NCBI GenBank assembly: GCA_022414725.1 | Contig: CM039464.1 | Coordinates: 57,580,681 to 57,644,680 of the forward strand | Direction of reading: 5' to 3' | Source of the DNA: Microglena sp. YARC | Lineage: Eukaryota; Chlorophyta; Chlorophyceae; Chlamydomonadales; Chlamydomonadaceae | DNA: 64,000 nt | Shown here: positions 53,614 to 63,406 of the stretch, piece after piece | Numbering within the stretch: position 1 is the stretch's first letter | Layout: the number at the start of each line of letters is the position of its first letter | Translations under genes and position numbers: made by a program | The notes under the pieces: model-generated | Database searches by the model: none | Told to the model about the DNA's origin: nothing | Seen by the model: only the letters and a program-made list of their open reading frames with translations

Positions 53614-56600
53614 TCAATCGTCGCGCAGTTCCTGGACTCCGCCAGAAGCATACGATGACAAGTTGCCCGTAAGCGACCGTGAGAGTGTCATTAAGCGGTG
53701 GTGCACGTCTACGACTTCCGACAAGACTCGTTGCACCTGTCTGCGCGATGACTCCGGCGTGCCTCTTGCGGCTATCGTCGCCACCGCGTACCTCGAAGGT
53801 GTACGCGCCGATAGCGTCGATTTTGTCCAGTGCGTCCAGTTCGATCTCGGCTCGAAGTGGCGCTGCTCCACGAAACTGACTGGCTTGACGTTAGAATCGG
53901 ACTCCATTGTGCTGAAACCGATGATGTTGCTGTGGCGATCGACGTTTGCCAATTGAAAATATCCATCGCCCACAAGAAACATGCAACTATGGCCGCTTCC
54001 ACTTCGGGTGCGTTTTGTACCAAACACGCCAACGTTTCCGTTATCCAAAATAGTTTACACGCGAATCACCCCCCCGGTGCCTGATCCCAATTGTGTCCGC
54101 AATAACCAAATCTCTGTACTGGAAACCGGTGGTTTGCATCGAATTGAATGTAATGGAAGGAAACCCAACTGTTCCGTCATCAAAGCCCACACCCACCTTA
54201 AATGGGACTCCGTTCTGGTATATCCTTCCTACGATGTTCAGGTTGCTCATCGTGACCCTCCTTGGCGTATGTAACACTGAGCACATTTCTACCCAATTCC
54301 GGACGACTGAGCTGGCTAGGCGTATAAGAGGTGACCCCCGATTGAAGCTCTTGTTGACTGTATACCGCCTCTAGCAACCGCCAAAATAATCCCGGTGGAT
54401 ATGTTTGGCGGTCGTACTATGGTATACCCAGTTATATTAGCTCCGCTTACCCACCACTATACCAGTGCTAGTCTTAAGCCAAAGTATAGTAGCTTTATTG
54501 ACCCCTGCCTACAGCAAACCCTATTGAATCTGCCGCAACTCGGACGATACATTCCGGTATTTGTATCAGTATTACCCAAGAGTACCCTGGAAGCAGTCAC
54601 GGAATCGTTTAGGGTTTACAAATAGATTGACTCCGGTTCCGAAGTGTCATGTTACCATTGATCATCAAAAAGTCCCAGATGTTGTTAGAGATAAAAGGCC
54701 CAAAGTTAGTTGTTCCGGTAAACGTCGGAGAAAAACTCAAAACAACACTACCTGTTCCGGTACTGGCGGAGACCCCCGTTCCTCCTAACGTCTATTTACA
54801 ACCGCTAATGTTCCACTGGATAAGTGTTTTCTGCGTTCAGGAACCTAAACCGGTACTGACTCCAGTGCCGTCCATTACCAACCGCCAAAATCTCACAGGT
54901 GGAAAGGTACTGTTGGCCAGTACTTGTTAACCAAGTTTCATGTTTCTCCGCTAGACTCCTGTAAATGATGCCACAGTGCTGTTTTGGTATATAGCTTTAT
55001 TGACCCCGCCCTACAGCAAACCCTATTGACCTCTGCGCCGCAACACGATACATATCCGGGGCTTTATTGTATCAGTATTCAAGAGTCCCTGGAGCTAGTC
55101 ACGAATCGTTAGGGTTTACCAAATAGATTCCGTTCCGAAGGTCATTGTTACATTGTATCATCGAAGTGCTCAGATGTTTATTTGGATTTAACAAATTATG
55201 TTGTTCTCAAACGTTCATTAATATTTCTTACAACTATTCAAGAGTACCCTGGAGCAGTACGAATCGGTTTACAAATAGATTGACTCGGTTCCGAAGGTGC
55301 AGTTACCATTGATCATCGACGATGTTGTTAGAGATGCCCAAAGTTAGTTGTTCCCTCGTCGGAGCTCAAACGTTCCCTTCCCAGGTACTGGCGGAGACCC
55401 CCGTTCCTCCTCTAGCAACCGCTAATGTTCCACTGGATATGTTGTTTGCGTTCAGGGAACCTAAACCGGTACTGACTCCAGTGCCTCCATTACCAACCGC
55501 CAAAATCCCGGTGGATATGTTGGCAGTACTTTAACCAGTTATATTAGCTCCGCTACCCCCCCCCTATACCAGTGCTGTTGCTATTAGTAGCTGTTATTGA
55601 CCCCGCCTACAGCAAAACCCTATGAATCTGCCACGCAACACGAATACATTCCGGTATTTGTATCAGTATTCCAAGAGTACCCTGGAGCAGTCACGGAATC
55701 GTTAGGGTTTACAAATAGATTGACTCCGGTTCCGAAGGTCATGTTACCATTGATCATCGAAGTCCCAGATGTTGTTAGAGATGCAAAGTTAGTTGTTCCC
55801 GTAAACGTCGGAGAAAAACTCAAAACAACACTACCTGTTCCGGTACTGGCGGAGACCCCCGTTCCTCCTCTAGCAAACCGCTAATGTTCCACTGGATATG
55901 TTGTTTGCGTTCAATGTGTAAGTCCGCTACCGTTACCGCTGATCATTCCTCCTATAGTCGTCAAGTTGCTCATCGTAGCATTATCGCTGAGCACGGTTTC
56001 CCCTGTTCCGGTACTGAAGGAGACTCCCGTTTCCTCCATCTAGCAACCGCTAATGTTCCACTGAATATATTGTTTGCGTTGCGTGCAAAGGGTCTTCGGT
56101 CGCTATGGTGTGAGGAGCCTTGTGGACCTATTACGAACGCGTTGTCCCGACTCACTGAAAAAGAAGCTGATATTCGGGAGCATCTCCCCTATCTATAGAA
56201 AATCCTGCCTCACCCTTTGAAGACACCTAATCCTATCTCACCTGAGTTAAGTACAATGTATATTGTTCGCTTAACCGTCACCGTCTGTGTGTTCACCGTT
56301 AATTGTGTGCCTTCTACAGTCAGGTCACCTTTTACGATCATGTTACTTGATATCGTCGTAAGAGGTGCTGTCATCACAATTTCGTTTTCCGCTCCCAAAT
56401 TCACTGTGCCACCTGCTCCGCTAGACTGTATGTTAACTCTCCCTAGAGGTCCTGATACACGCATCGTGACACCCCCTTCCGACACTACATTGACTCCCTT
56501 GGCGGACACCAGGGATGTCTCCCCATCGCCGGTGGTCGTTAGCGTGATGCCTTGCCCCGGGTCAGCGCGGATGGATACGGCATCATTATCAGCGCAAAGC

Positions 56601-57016
56601 ACGGGCGTGTCCCCGATGTAGAGAGTGTTCGACGAGATGTGCAGCTCGTCGATCCACGCCTCTTTGAAGTGCATGGTCGATGTCCCGATGTACTGCGTCG
56701 CGTTCGTCATCGGGACTATGTTCGATGACACCACTAGATCCCCCATCAATGATACTATTGTGTCTGACACACGCACCATCTCTGTCCCTCCTGCGACCAC
56801 ACCTAGTGTTCCAGACACTGGATTGAACAGACCAGTGTCCGGAGCGTTGGAAAAGGAGATGGTCGGGGACCCCGAAGAGCCTGACTTCGCGAGGATGCCT
56901 GGTATGTGCGGCTTTGCGGATTCAAATATTGGTATGTAGGGATACGAAGGTGTCACGATATTGGACATACTAGTGCCTCCATTATGAATGGATGATGTAT
57001 CCGATAATTGAATCAT
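53614..57016 (-). CDS. Large fibre protein with C-terminal peptidase-S74 chaperone, frameshifted
   Basis: A surface-fibre-type protein. The N-terminal part (56210-57016, start MIQLSDTSSIHN) has the SxxTxGLF-type repeat SNAPDTGLFNPVSGTLGVVA and beta-helix blocks such as NATQYIGTSTMHFKEAWIDE and DLTVEGTQLTVNTQTVTV. The centre (54.3-56.2 kb) contains imperfect repeats of NISSGTLAVARGGTGVS and GYSWNTDTNTGMY. The C-terminus (53614-53960) is an intramolecular-chaperone domain of the endosialidase type: ESDSNVK fits the Ser-x4-Lys self-cleavage dyad, then ELDALDKIDAIGAYTFEVRG and KRHAGVIAQ, then an AYGQL element. In this family the domain drives trimer folding and then cuts itself off. Frames change repeatedly, with a noisy patch at 54.93-55.35 kb. 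It sits between the acidic-repeat gene and decayed DNA. Likely role: virion surface attachment fibre. Confidence 0.8.
54400..55900 (-). repeat. Imperfect long repeats inside the fibre gene
   Basis: Blocks encoding the GYSWNTDTNTGMY-type motif recur around 54500-54650, 55000-55170 (noisy), 55240-55330 (partial) and 55610-55760. Blocks encoding SGTLAVARGGTGVS recur at 54760-54800, 55390-55440 and 55850-55890. Spacing is about 550-600 bp with truncated or corrupted copies between. Confidence 0.75.
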
Positions 57017-57095
57017 CTGTACACTTACATTTGTTCTTATATGAAGTGTTGCAAAAAATCGTTTAGGGAAAATCCACAAACACTTAAAACCATTT

Positions 57096-58361
57096 TCAAG
57101 GAGCGGCACGGCGACCTACGCCGCCTGCACCAAACCTGACGGAGCAAGGGCGGAAGGAACTCGAAATCAAGCGCCGACTGTTCCCATTGACAATAATAAT
57201 CGGGGGCGAAGCACAGATCTGATCAATGATATGCGAGGGTGCGCTCGCAAATGGAGATTTGGTACCGATAAACGGGGGTGTACTAGTATAATTATCGGTA
57301 GCCGATGGTGGTGGAAACGTCTCAGGAACGTCTCTTGTTGCGTGACGATGGGTGACGCGCAAAGACATGATGCGGTCAGGAAGAGGACGAGGGGGCGCAG
57401 AAATTCGCGGAATTCGACCACGCCCTCGTCCACGTCCACCACCACCATTTGCTCGCGAATCCGCAAAGGTGGTGTCGTCACTCACAGCCTCCTGCTCAGG
57501 AGAACCTTCTTCAGGAACACTCGCATTCTCCTCAGTAGCACCCGCCTCCTCCTGCTCCGGAGAACCTTCTTCAGGAACACTCGCCTTCTCCTCAGTAGCA
57601 CCCGCCTCCTCCTGCTCCGGAGAACCTTCTTCAGGAACACTCGCCTTCTCATCCGTAGCACCCGCCTCCTCATGCTCCAGAGAACCTTCTTCAAGAACAC
57701 TCGCCTTCTCCTCAGTAGCACCCGCCTCCTCCTGCTCCGGAGAACCTTCTTCAGGAACACTCGCCTTCTCATCAGTATCACCCGCCTCCTCATGCTCCAG
57801 AGAACCTTCTTCAGGAACACTCGCCTTCTCCTCAGTAGCACCCGCCTCCTCCTCCCGAAACGAACCTTCTTCCGGAGCGCCCGCATTTTCCTCCTCCTCC
57901 GGAGAACATTCTTCAATAATACTCACACTCTCATCCGGAGAAGAATGATCTTCTTCAGGAACACTCGCCTTCTCATCAGTAGCACCCGCCTCCTCCTCCC
58001 GAAACGAACCTTCTTCCGGAGCACCCGCATTTTCCTCCTCCTCCGGAGAACATTCTTCAATAATACTCACACTCTCATCCGGAGAAGAATGATCTTCTTC
58101 AGGAGAACTCGCCTTCTCATCAGTAGCACACGCCTCCTCCTCCCGAAACGAACCTTCTTCCGGAGCACCCGCATATTCCTCCTCCTCTGGAGAACATTCT
58201 TCAATAATACTCACACTCTCATCCGGAGAAGAATGATCTTCTTCAGGAGAACTCGCCTTCTCCTCATTAGCACACGCCTCCTCCTCCCGTGAACCTTCGA
58301 GTGGTTCAGCATTGTAATGGGTGGCCATATGCTTAAAGGACGCTAGAGAAATGGTCGGCAT
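57096..58361 (-). CDS. Acidic repeat protein with Gly/Arg-rich tail, ~421 aa
   Basis: Open from ATG 58361 (MPTISLASFKH; ATHYNAEP follows after a second Met) to a TGA at 57096. After a short head come three ~48-residue units (EEDHSSPDESVSIIEECSPE, then ENAGAPEEGSFREEEA) and then seven ~20-residue units of the EEGSPEQEEAGATEEKASVP kind. A GGGGRGRGRGR run and a 100-residue Pro/Ser-rich tail with no repeats follow. The protein is almost certainly disordered; the acidic repeat plus RGR stretch could bind basic proteins or RNA. Upstream the frame stays open into the HNH paralogue's C-terminal region, but that extension is an out-of-frame reading of the HNH protein, so I start at 58361. The fibre gene starts 80 bp downstream. 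Confidence 0.65.
   Translation of the reverse strand: MPTISLASFKHMATHYNAEPLEGSREEEACANEEKASSPEEDHSSPDESVSIIEECSPEEEEYAGAPEEGSFREEEACATDEKASSPEEDHSSPDESVSIIEECSPEEEENAGAPEEGSFREEEAGATDEKASVPEEDHSSPDESVSIIEECSPEEEENAGAPEEGSFREEEAGATEEKASVPEEGSLEHEEAGDTDEKASVPEEGSPEQEEAGATEEKASVLEEGSLEHEEAGATDEKASVPEEGSPEQEEAGATEEKASVPEEGSPEQEEAGATEENASVPEEGSPEQEAVSDDTTFADSRANGGGGRGRGRGRIPRISAPPRPLPDRIMSLRVTHRHATRDVPETFPPPSATDNYTSTPPFIGTKSPFASAPSHIIDQICASPPIIIVNGNSRRLISSSFRPCSVRFGAGGVGRRAAP
57480..58290 (-). repeat. 60-bp and ~144-bp coding minisatellites
   Basis: 57480-57850 consists of 60-bp units (tcctgctccggagaaccttc, ttcaggaacactcgccttct). 57850-58290 has three longer units that include cattcttcaataatactcac. 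Copies are nearly identical, which suggests recent expansion. They remain in frame throughout, unlike the surrounding genes. Confidence 0.9.
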
Positions 58362-58419
58362 TATGTTATGTTGCGAGTATATCATTTGGGGCGATTCTTT
58401 TTTTTGCGAATCGCACATC

Positions 58420-59709
58420 CGCAGGGTCGACTTTGCAACATTCCTGCATCTCGCGCAGAGTACGCATCGCCCGGCAGTACAGGGAATGGACGGTACGGAA
58501 CACGTCAATCGGGAGAGAGTCATGTGGAAACCTCCCGACGCCAGGGAACTCGACCAGGGCTTGGTAGCACGCACCAAGGCTCTCCTCAGCCTTCGCGACA
58601 TTGACGCGAGTCGACGCTCGCGTCCGACTTCTTGGACAGGTACCAATGCTTGGTTCTGGGGTCGATTATCTTGCTCTGGTTGAAACCCTCCATGATCTGA
58701 GCCTTGTTGAAGCAGTACTTCAGGCCAAATGGCATGAACTCCCACGGAACGCGGTCGCGGACCACGGAAGGCACGTCGGCTCGCCGGTGCCTAAAAATGT
58801 CGCAAGTATAGCAACTATCCTCAAACTTTGCAGCAATGTGTACAACAATCGACCGTCGGTCCAAGTTGTACATTGAGAATTGGAATTGATTCAATAATAA
58901 CGGTCTGAGTGTAACACACCCTAAAGGACTTGTCAGGGCGATAAGTGGCGCTCAGAGCCCGGGTGGAGTACAATCATGACGTCGCCTTCCTTTGCCGCAT
59001 GTAACTTCGCAAGGCATTGTTCGATGAACTCGGGAGTGCCCCGATACACCTTGTCGGTGCTGTCGTCGTACATGTCAAAGTGCTCGGGGTACAGAGAGTG
59101 TACCAGCTTGTTGATCTGAATGTAATCGTCTCGCAGCTGGTTCAGAGTTGCAAGGTGTCGTGAGTACTCAATGTCTTCGATGATCGCCGTCTTCAGCTTC
59201 ACTGCGGCATCTCGAAACTTGTTCACGATGCTGACTTTCTCACTCCTCGTACAGTTGATGTTGTACTTGTCGCTTACAAATCGGAGATAGTTGCGGTCCC
59301 ATCGAAGGAACGCCGGCATCTCGTCGAAGTATGGCTTCAGCTCCTCCGGGCGGTCTATTTCTACAGACGACACGCGGTTGCCGTTCTGCACGCTCATGGT
59401 GGTTGCTACGCGAAGGTTCTTGCGACGGTTGTCCAAAGGGATGCGGTTGATATGGTCCACTGTTACCCCGGCGTCGTGGTTCATCGTGTGAATGTGCCCA
59501 ACATTCCATTTAGCGTGTCCATTGGTGGATATTGTGAGCTCGTTCCCGAAGACAGCTGGGTAGTAATCGTCCATCAAAACCATGAACGTCTTGCTCTGCT
59601 CACCCTTGCGAACAGAAAGCGCAGCGAAGGTTTCTCCGGAATATGAGTAGAGTAAATGGACACCGAACATGCGACCATGTCGAAAATCACCGGTGATGAG
59701 GAAAACCAT
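58420..59709 (-). pseudogene. HNH-protein paralogue, internally deleted and frameshifted
   Basis: The first 250 residues (59709-58960) match the intact neighbour closely, including the nuclease segment GVTVDHINRIPLDNRRKNLR and the EYSRHLATLNQLRDDYIQIN region. At about 58950-58895 the match ends, some 200 residues of the neighbour are absent, and it resumes at DVPSVVRDRVPWEFMPFGLK (58800s) and runs to MRTLREMQEC (about 58440) with frame changes. Both copies share the ~20 bp upstream of the start (ttactgaatcaagATGG). So it arose by tandem duplication including the promoter and then lost its middle. The N-terminal nuclease domain could still be made on its own (258 codons to 58933). Confidence 0.8.
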
Positions 59710-59862
59710 CTTGATTCAGTAATCCAATCCACAATAAGAAACTGACGATATTTATACTCTTTTTGGACGTATGCCAGCGGAGCCGCGTGCAAGAACATCG
59801 GTAGCGGGAAAGAACTCAAGTGTGTCGATTGCGATTCCGACCAGACAAGGCTCCAAAACCAG

Positions 59863-61689
59863 TCAAGATCCACCGGAAGGCAGGAACACCCTCGACACAT
59901 CCTGTGTGCCCCCTTGCACACATTCCTGCATCTCGCGCAGAGTACGCATTGCCCGGCAGTACCGGGAATGAACGGTACGGAACACGTCAATCGGGGGAGA
60001 GTCAGGTGGAAACCTCCCGAAACCAGGGAACTCGACCAGGGCTAGGTAGCACGCACCGAGGCTCTCCTCGATCTTCGCGACCTTGACGGAGTCGATGCCA
60101 GCGTCCGCCTTAATGGATAGGTACCAATGCTTGGTTTTGGGGTCGATCATCTTGCTCTGGTTGAAACCCTCCATGCTCTGAGCCTTGTTGTAGCAGTACT
60201 TCAGGCCAAATGGCATGAACTCCCACGGAACGCGGGCGCGGACCACTGAAGGCACGTCGGAGCTCGCTGGTGCCGAAAAACTCTTCGAAGAGGAGAGGCC
60301 ATGCACCTTGACCAGGTTGGAAGTGCGCACGTCGAACATGTCGTAATTTAAAGGCACCACGACACCAGAGCTGCCGTCACCGGACGTCGATAGGCCATTC
60401 CACACGTATTCCCGAAGAAGCATCTTGGGACGCAGCACGCTCACGTTGCGGGGCTCTAAGCTCAGGGCAGGCATGACACGGTGAACGGTGAAGTCCAGGA
60501 ACACAACGTGTGTCTCCCCGTTCTTGCTGGTACGAGAGTAAGCCGTGGCATCCGGGTCGATCGTCCGAACCAGGTCGTCGTTGAAGCCCTCGACGACAGT
60601 CTTTCGGCGCTGGTGCACGCCCTCGTCAATGAGGATCAGGTTGGACGCACGGACGTCTAGGGGGTTGCTGTTGCGGAGCCCAACGCTGAACCCGGAGGGG
60701 ACCTCGCGATTGAGCAAGTGTGTCCATACATACGCCCTCAGTGTTATCTTCGAATCGCCTACCCGGATGATGGGGCTGCCAGAATCGACGTCCACGGCGC
60801 GACAGGACTTAAAGTTCTCCATTAAATCCAGGTCAAAGACGATCTCCCTCTTCTGGTAATCTCCGCGTGTCATGTAACACACCCTTAAGGACTCGTCAGG
60901 GCGATACGTGGTACTCAGAGCCAGGGGACCGTGCAAGACATCACCGTCCTTTGTCGCAGGCAACTTTGAAAGGCATTGGTCGATGAACTCGGGAGTGCAC
61001 CGGGACACCTTGTCGGTGGTGTCGTCGTACATGTCAAAGTGCTCAGGGTACAGAGAGTGTACCAGCTTGTTGATCTGAATGTACTCTTCACGCAATTGGG
61101 TCAACTTTGCAAGGTCTCGGGAGTACTCAATGTCTTCAATGATCGCCGTCTTCAACTTCAATGCGGCATCTCGAAACTTGTTCACGATGTTGACGTTTTC
61201 ACCCCTCGTACCGTTGATGCTGTACTTGTCGCTTACAAACCGAAGATAGCTGCGGTCCCATCTAAGGAACGCTGGCATCTCGTCAAAGTATGGCGTCAGC
61301 TCCGTAGGGGGAGATAATTCTGAACACGACATACGGTTGCCGTTCTGCACGCTCATGGATGCTACGCGAAGGTTCTTGCGACGGTTATCAAAAGGGATGC
61401 GGTTGATATGGTCCACAGTCAAGCCACCGGCGTCGAGGATCATCGAGTGAATGAATCCACCCATGCCTCGCACGTATCCATTGGTGGATACGTGGACGTT
61501 GATACCGAATACATCCGGGTCGTAAACGTCCATCAAAACCATGAACGTATTCTCATCAGCATCCGCGGTCTTTATCCGCGCACCCTTTCGAGCAGAAAGC
61601 GCGACGAATGTTTCTCCGGAATACGAGTAGAGTAAATTGACACCAAACATGCGACCATGTCGAAAATCTCCGGTGATGGTGAAAACCAT
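59863..61689 (-). CDS. HNH endonuclease-like protein with three HNH-type repeats, 608 aa
   Basis: An intact 608-codon ORF starting MVFTITGDFRHGRMFGVNLL. Residues 80-112 form an HNH motif (H81; D93-H94 in TVDHINRIPFDNRRKNLRVA; N96, N106), the metal-binding DNA nuclease fold seen in homing enzymes and many giant-virus proteins. Two later segments keep the layout but lose the metal ligands: SVGLRNSNPLDVRASNLILI (about residues 350-370) and VPLNYDMFDVRTSNLVKV (about 455-475). A helical region (about 150-225, DIEYSRDLAKLTQLREEYIQ) separates the first from the second. The C-terminus (WEFMPFGLKYCYNKAQSMEG, then KTKHWYLSI) resembles the AP2/HNH-associated part of viral proteins, but I cannot name it. 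Function: probably DNA binding with nicking or cutting in the first repeat. Neighbours are a paralogue 150 bp downstream and the capsid gene 240 bp upstream on the same strand. Confidence 0.82.
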   Translation of the reverse strand: MVFTITGDFRHGRMFGVNLLYSYSGETFVALSARKGARIKTADADENTFMVLMDVYDPDVFGINVHVSTNGYVRGMGGFIHSMILDAGGLTVDHINRIPFDNRRKNLRVASMSVQNGNRMSCSELSPPTELTPYFDEMPAFLRWDRSYLRFVSDKYSINGTRGENVNIVNKFRDAALKLKTAIIEDIEYSRDLAKLTQLREEYIQINKLVHSLYPEHFDMYDDTTDKVSRCTPEFIDQCLSKLPATKDGDVLHGPLALSTTYRPDESLRVCYMTRGDYQKREIVFDLDLMENFKSCRAVDVDSGSPIIRVGDSKITLRAYVWTHLLNREVPSGFSVGLRNSNPLDVRASNLILIDEGVHQRRKTVVEGFNDDLVRTIDPDATAYSRTSKNGETHVVFLDFTVHRVMPALSLEPRNVSVLRPKMLLREYVWNGLSTSGDGSSGVVVPLNYDMFDVRTSNLVKVHGLSSSKSFSAPASSDVPSVVRARVPWEFMPFGLKYCYNKAQSMEGFNQSKMIDPKTKHWYLSIKADAGIDSVKVAKIEESLGACYLALVEFPGFGRFPPDSPPIDVFRTVHSRYCRAMRTLREMQECVQGGTQDVSRVFLPSGGS

Positions 61690-61932
61690 CTTGATTCAGT
61701 AATTAATATACAACAAGGAGAATCCGTCATTCTTTACACTCGGTCCGGTCATCCAACAAAACCGCATGATCTCATCTCAGACATGACAATGATTGACAAC
61801 ATTGTTTGTTTTTGGAGGGGGATATCGGGTTGTATAACCCATACCATCGATTATTAGGAGAACTTATGTCTTTACATAGCTACAATATTCTAAGTATATT
61901 AACTGGTTTGGATGAACAACCCATTCCCGTGA
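61690..61932. other. Intergenic spacer between capsid and HNH genes
   Basis: AT-richer 243 bp after the capsid gene's stop and before the HNH start. The 24 bp before the HNH ATG (gtatattaattactgaatca) resemble those before the paralogue and may hold a shared promoter element. No gene is seen. Confidence 0.5.
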
Positions 61933-63316
61933 TTATCCTAACCCCCCCATACCACTCATGATTCTTAGTACATTGTAATTGACAGCATATATCCTTACCT
62001 TGACTGACCTTGGTGATCCGTTTAGGTTGACTGCGTTTGTGGTTAGGTTGATTGTTAGGTTGGCGTTATCAATTCTAGACATGTTGCAAGATCCTGATGG
62101 CTGGTGTTCCTCTGGCTTGAGCGCGAATGAGTATACATTGATTCCCTTCGATGGTACGTTTTCGTGGTGCTGGTACGTCTGCACCAGGTTCCAGTACTCT
62201 CCGTCCCTCTCTGACAGTCGCTCGTGTCCGTTTAGAGACAGCTTTGCCCTAGCGGTTGGGTTCTCTCCTCCGTCTGCTGCGACTGGGATGTAGACTCCGT
62301 AGGTTCCTCCTGATGCGATTCCTGGCATTGCGTCCGTAACGCTTGGTGAGGGTGATGACATGACCTTGTCTGTGTAGTTGAACCACTGCTTTCCGAATGG
62401 CGCGACTCTGAGATGTTGTCGTCTGGCTGGACGACCCACACGATCTCCTTGCACGGGTGGTTGAAGTTGAGCTTGAAGTTGTTTGATGTCTGTGAGGTTG
62501 ACTCGTCTCCCCCGAACTGCAGCTGCTCGATGAGTTACTCGTGTGGTGCGCTTGCAAACCTGCGTCGCTCGTCTGTATCCAGGAAGATGTAGTCGATGAA
62601 TAGTGAAGCTGTTGCTAGAGATGGTGTTGATACTAGGTTCAGGTTGGTTTCCAGTGGGTGGGGTCTGACGATGTGAGTGCAGAGTTGCGTCCTGCCCAGA
62701 AGCAGTTCTTGGCGTCGTTGAACTCTAGGTTGATCTTGACCTCGTGGTACTGCAGTGCGATGAGTGGCAGGGCAAGTCCTGGGTTCCTGCACCACCAGAA
62801 CTCCAGGGGGATCCATAGGGTCTTGGATGGCACGGTCATGGCCCCCCTTCCTGATGTTCCGAAGCAGTTGTCGTATATCTGGGTGAGTTCGGGCGTGTTT
62901 CCTAGCATGGACGCGTATCCTAGTTGATGTCCAGGTGTCTGGGTGAGCTCGTTCCAGATGTGCATCCAGTCTCCGTAGTGGCGATCGATGCGCTGTCCTC
63001 CGATGTCGATGTCGACGGTCTTGATGAGAATGTGTCCGATCCAGTTGAGCCACCTGAATGCGGTTCCCTCTGGGACGGATATGGCTGGCAGCTCGACCCT
63101 TAGGTATGCCTTGTGGATGAGGTCTCCGTTTCGGGAGATATTTGCGGTGACCTTGCGTCCGAAGTCTGCGCTTCCGTTGAAGACCTGTTCAATGGACTCC
63201 ATGGCGAAGGATGTGTGCCTGCGGTGCATGACCTTGAAGAAGTTAACCTGGGGGTTGGATGAGAGGTACACATCCTGTGCACCGAAAGCGACGAGCTGCA
63301 TGAGTCCTCCAGCCAT
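61933..63316 (-). CDS. Giant-virus major capsid protein, double jelly-roll, frameshifted
   Basis: Forms the trimeric capsomers of the icosahedral shell. The N-terminus is the hallmark MAGGLMQLVAFGAQDVYLSS, then NPQVNFFKVMHRRHTSFAME and SISRNGDLIHKAYLRVELP-like strands. A DIDIGGQRIDRHYGDWMHIW segment and PLEFWWCRNPGLALPLIALQ close the first half. Near 62645 the frame changes: SLFIDYIFLDTDERRRFASA (typical DYxxLDTDERRRFA) and NFNHPCKEIVWVVQPD lie in other frames. The C-terminal half is in one frame from 62400 (FNYTDKVMSSPSPSVTDAMP, NGHERLSERDGEYWNLVQTY) to the RIMSGMGGLG end. Total about 455 residues, normal for the family. At least three frame changes (about 62645, 62540, 62400-62455) disrupt it as written. 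It is the best evidence for a nucleocytoviricot origin; the sequence type looks close to algal Imitervirales/phycodnavirus capsids. Confidence 0.95.
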
Positions 63317-63406
63317 TTTGTGAGATTATTGAGTTTGTATAATAATACCATAGATTTTTTTTACGGGAGTTCTGCGCGCCTACAATTTTTTGTACGTTTC
63401 TACAAA
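63317..63406. promoter_or_regulatory. Divergent intergenic region, capsid / acidic protein
   Basis: 90 bp between two divergent starts, with AT-rich tracts (tataataataccata near the capsid side, ttttttt, caattttttgta). Likely to hold both promoters. No defined motif is claimed. Confidence 0.4.

Noticed and set aside
57231..58292. 353-codon plus-strand ORF rich in Arg/Leu/Thr opposite the acidic repeat
   Set aside because: It is the antisense shadow of the 60-bp coding repeat, an expected by-product of a repeat free of stops on both strands.
62535..63053. 172-codon minus ORF rich in Arg/His
   Set aside because: Mostly an out-of-frame reading of the capsid gene; only its last ~40 residues are true capsid sequence after a frameshift, and these are included in the capsid entry.
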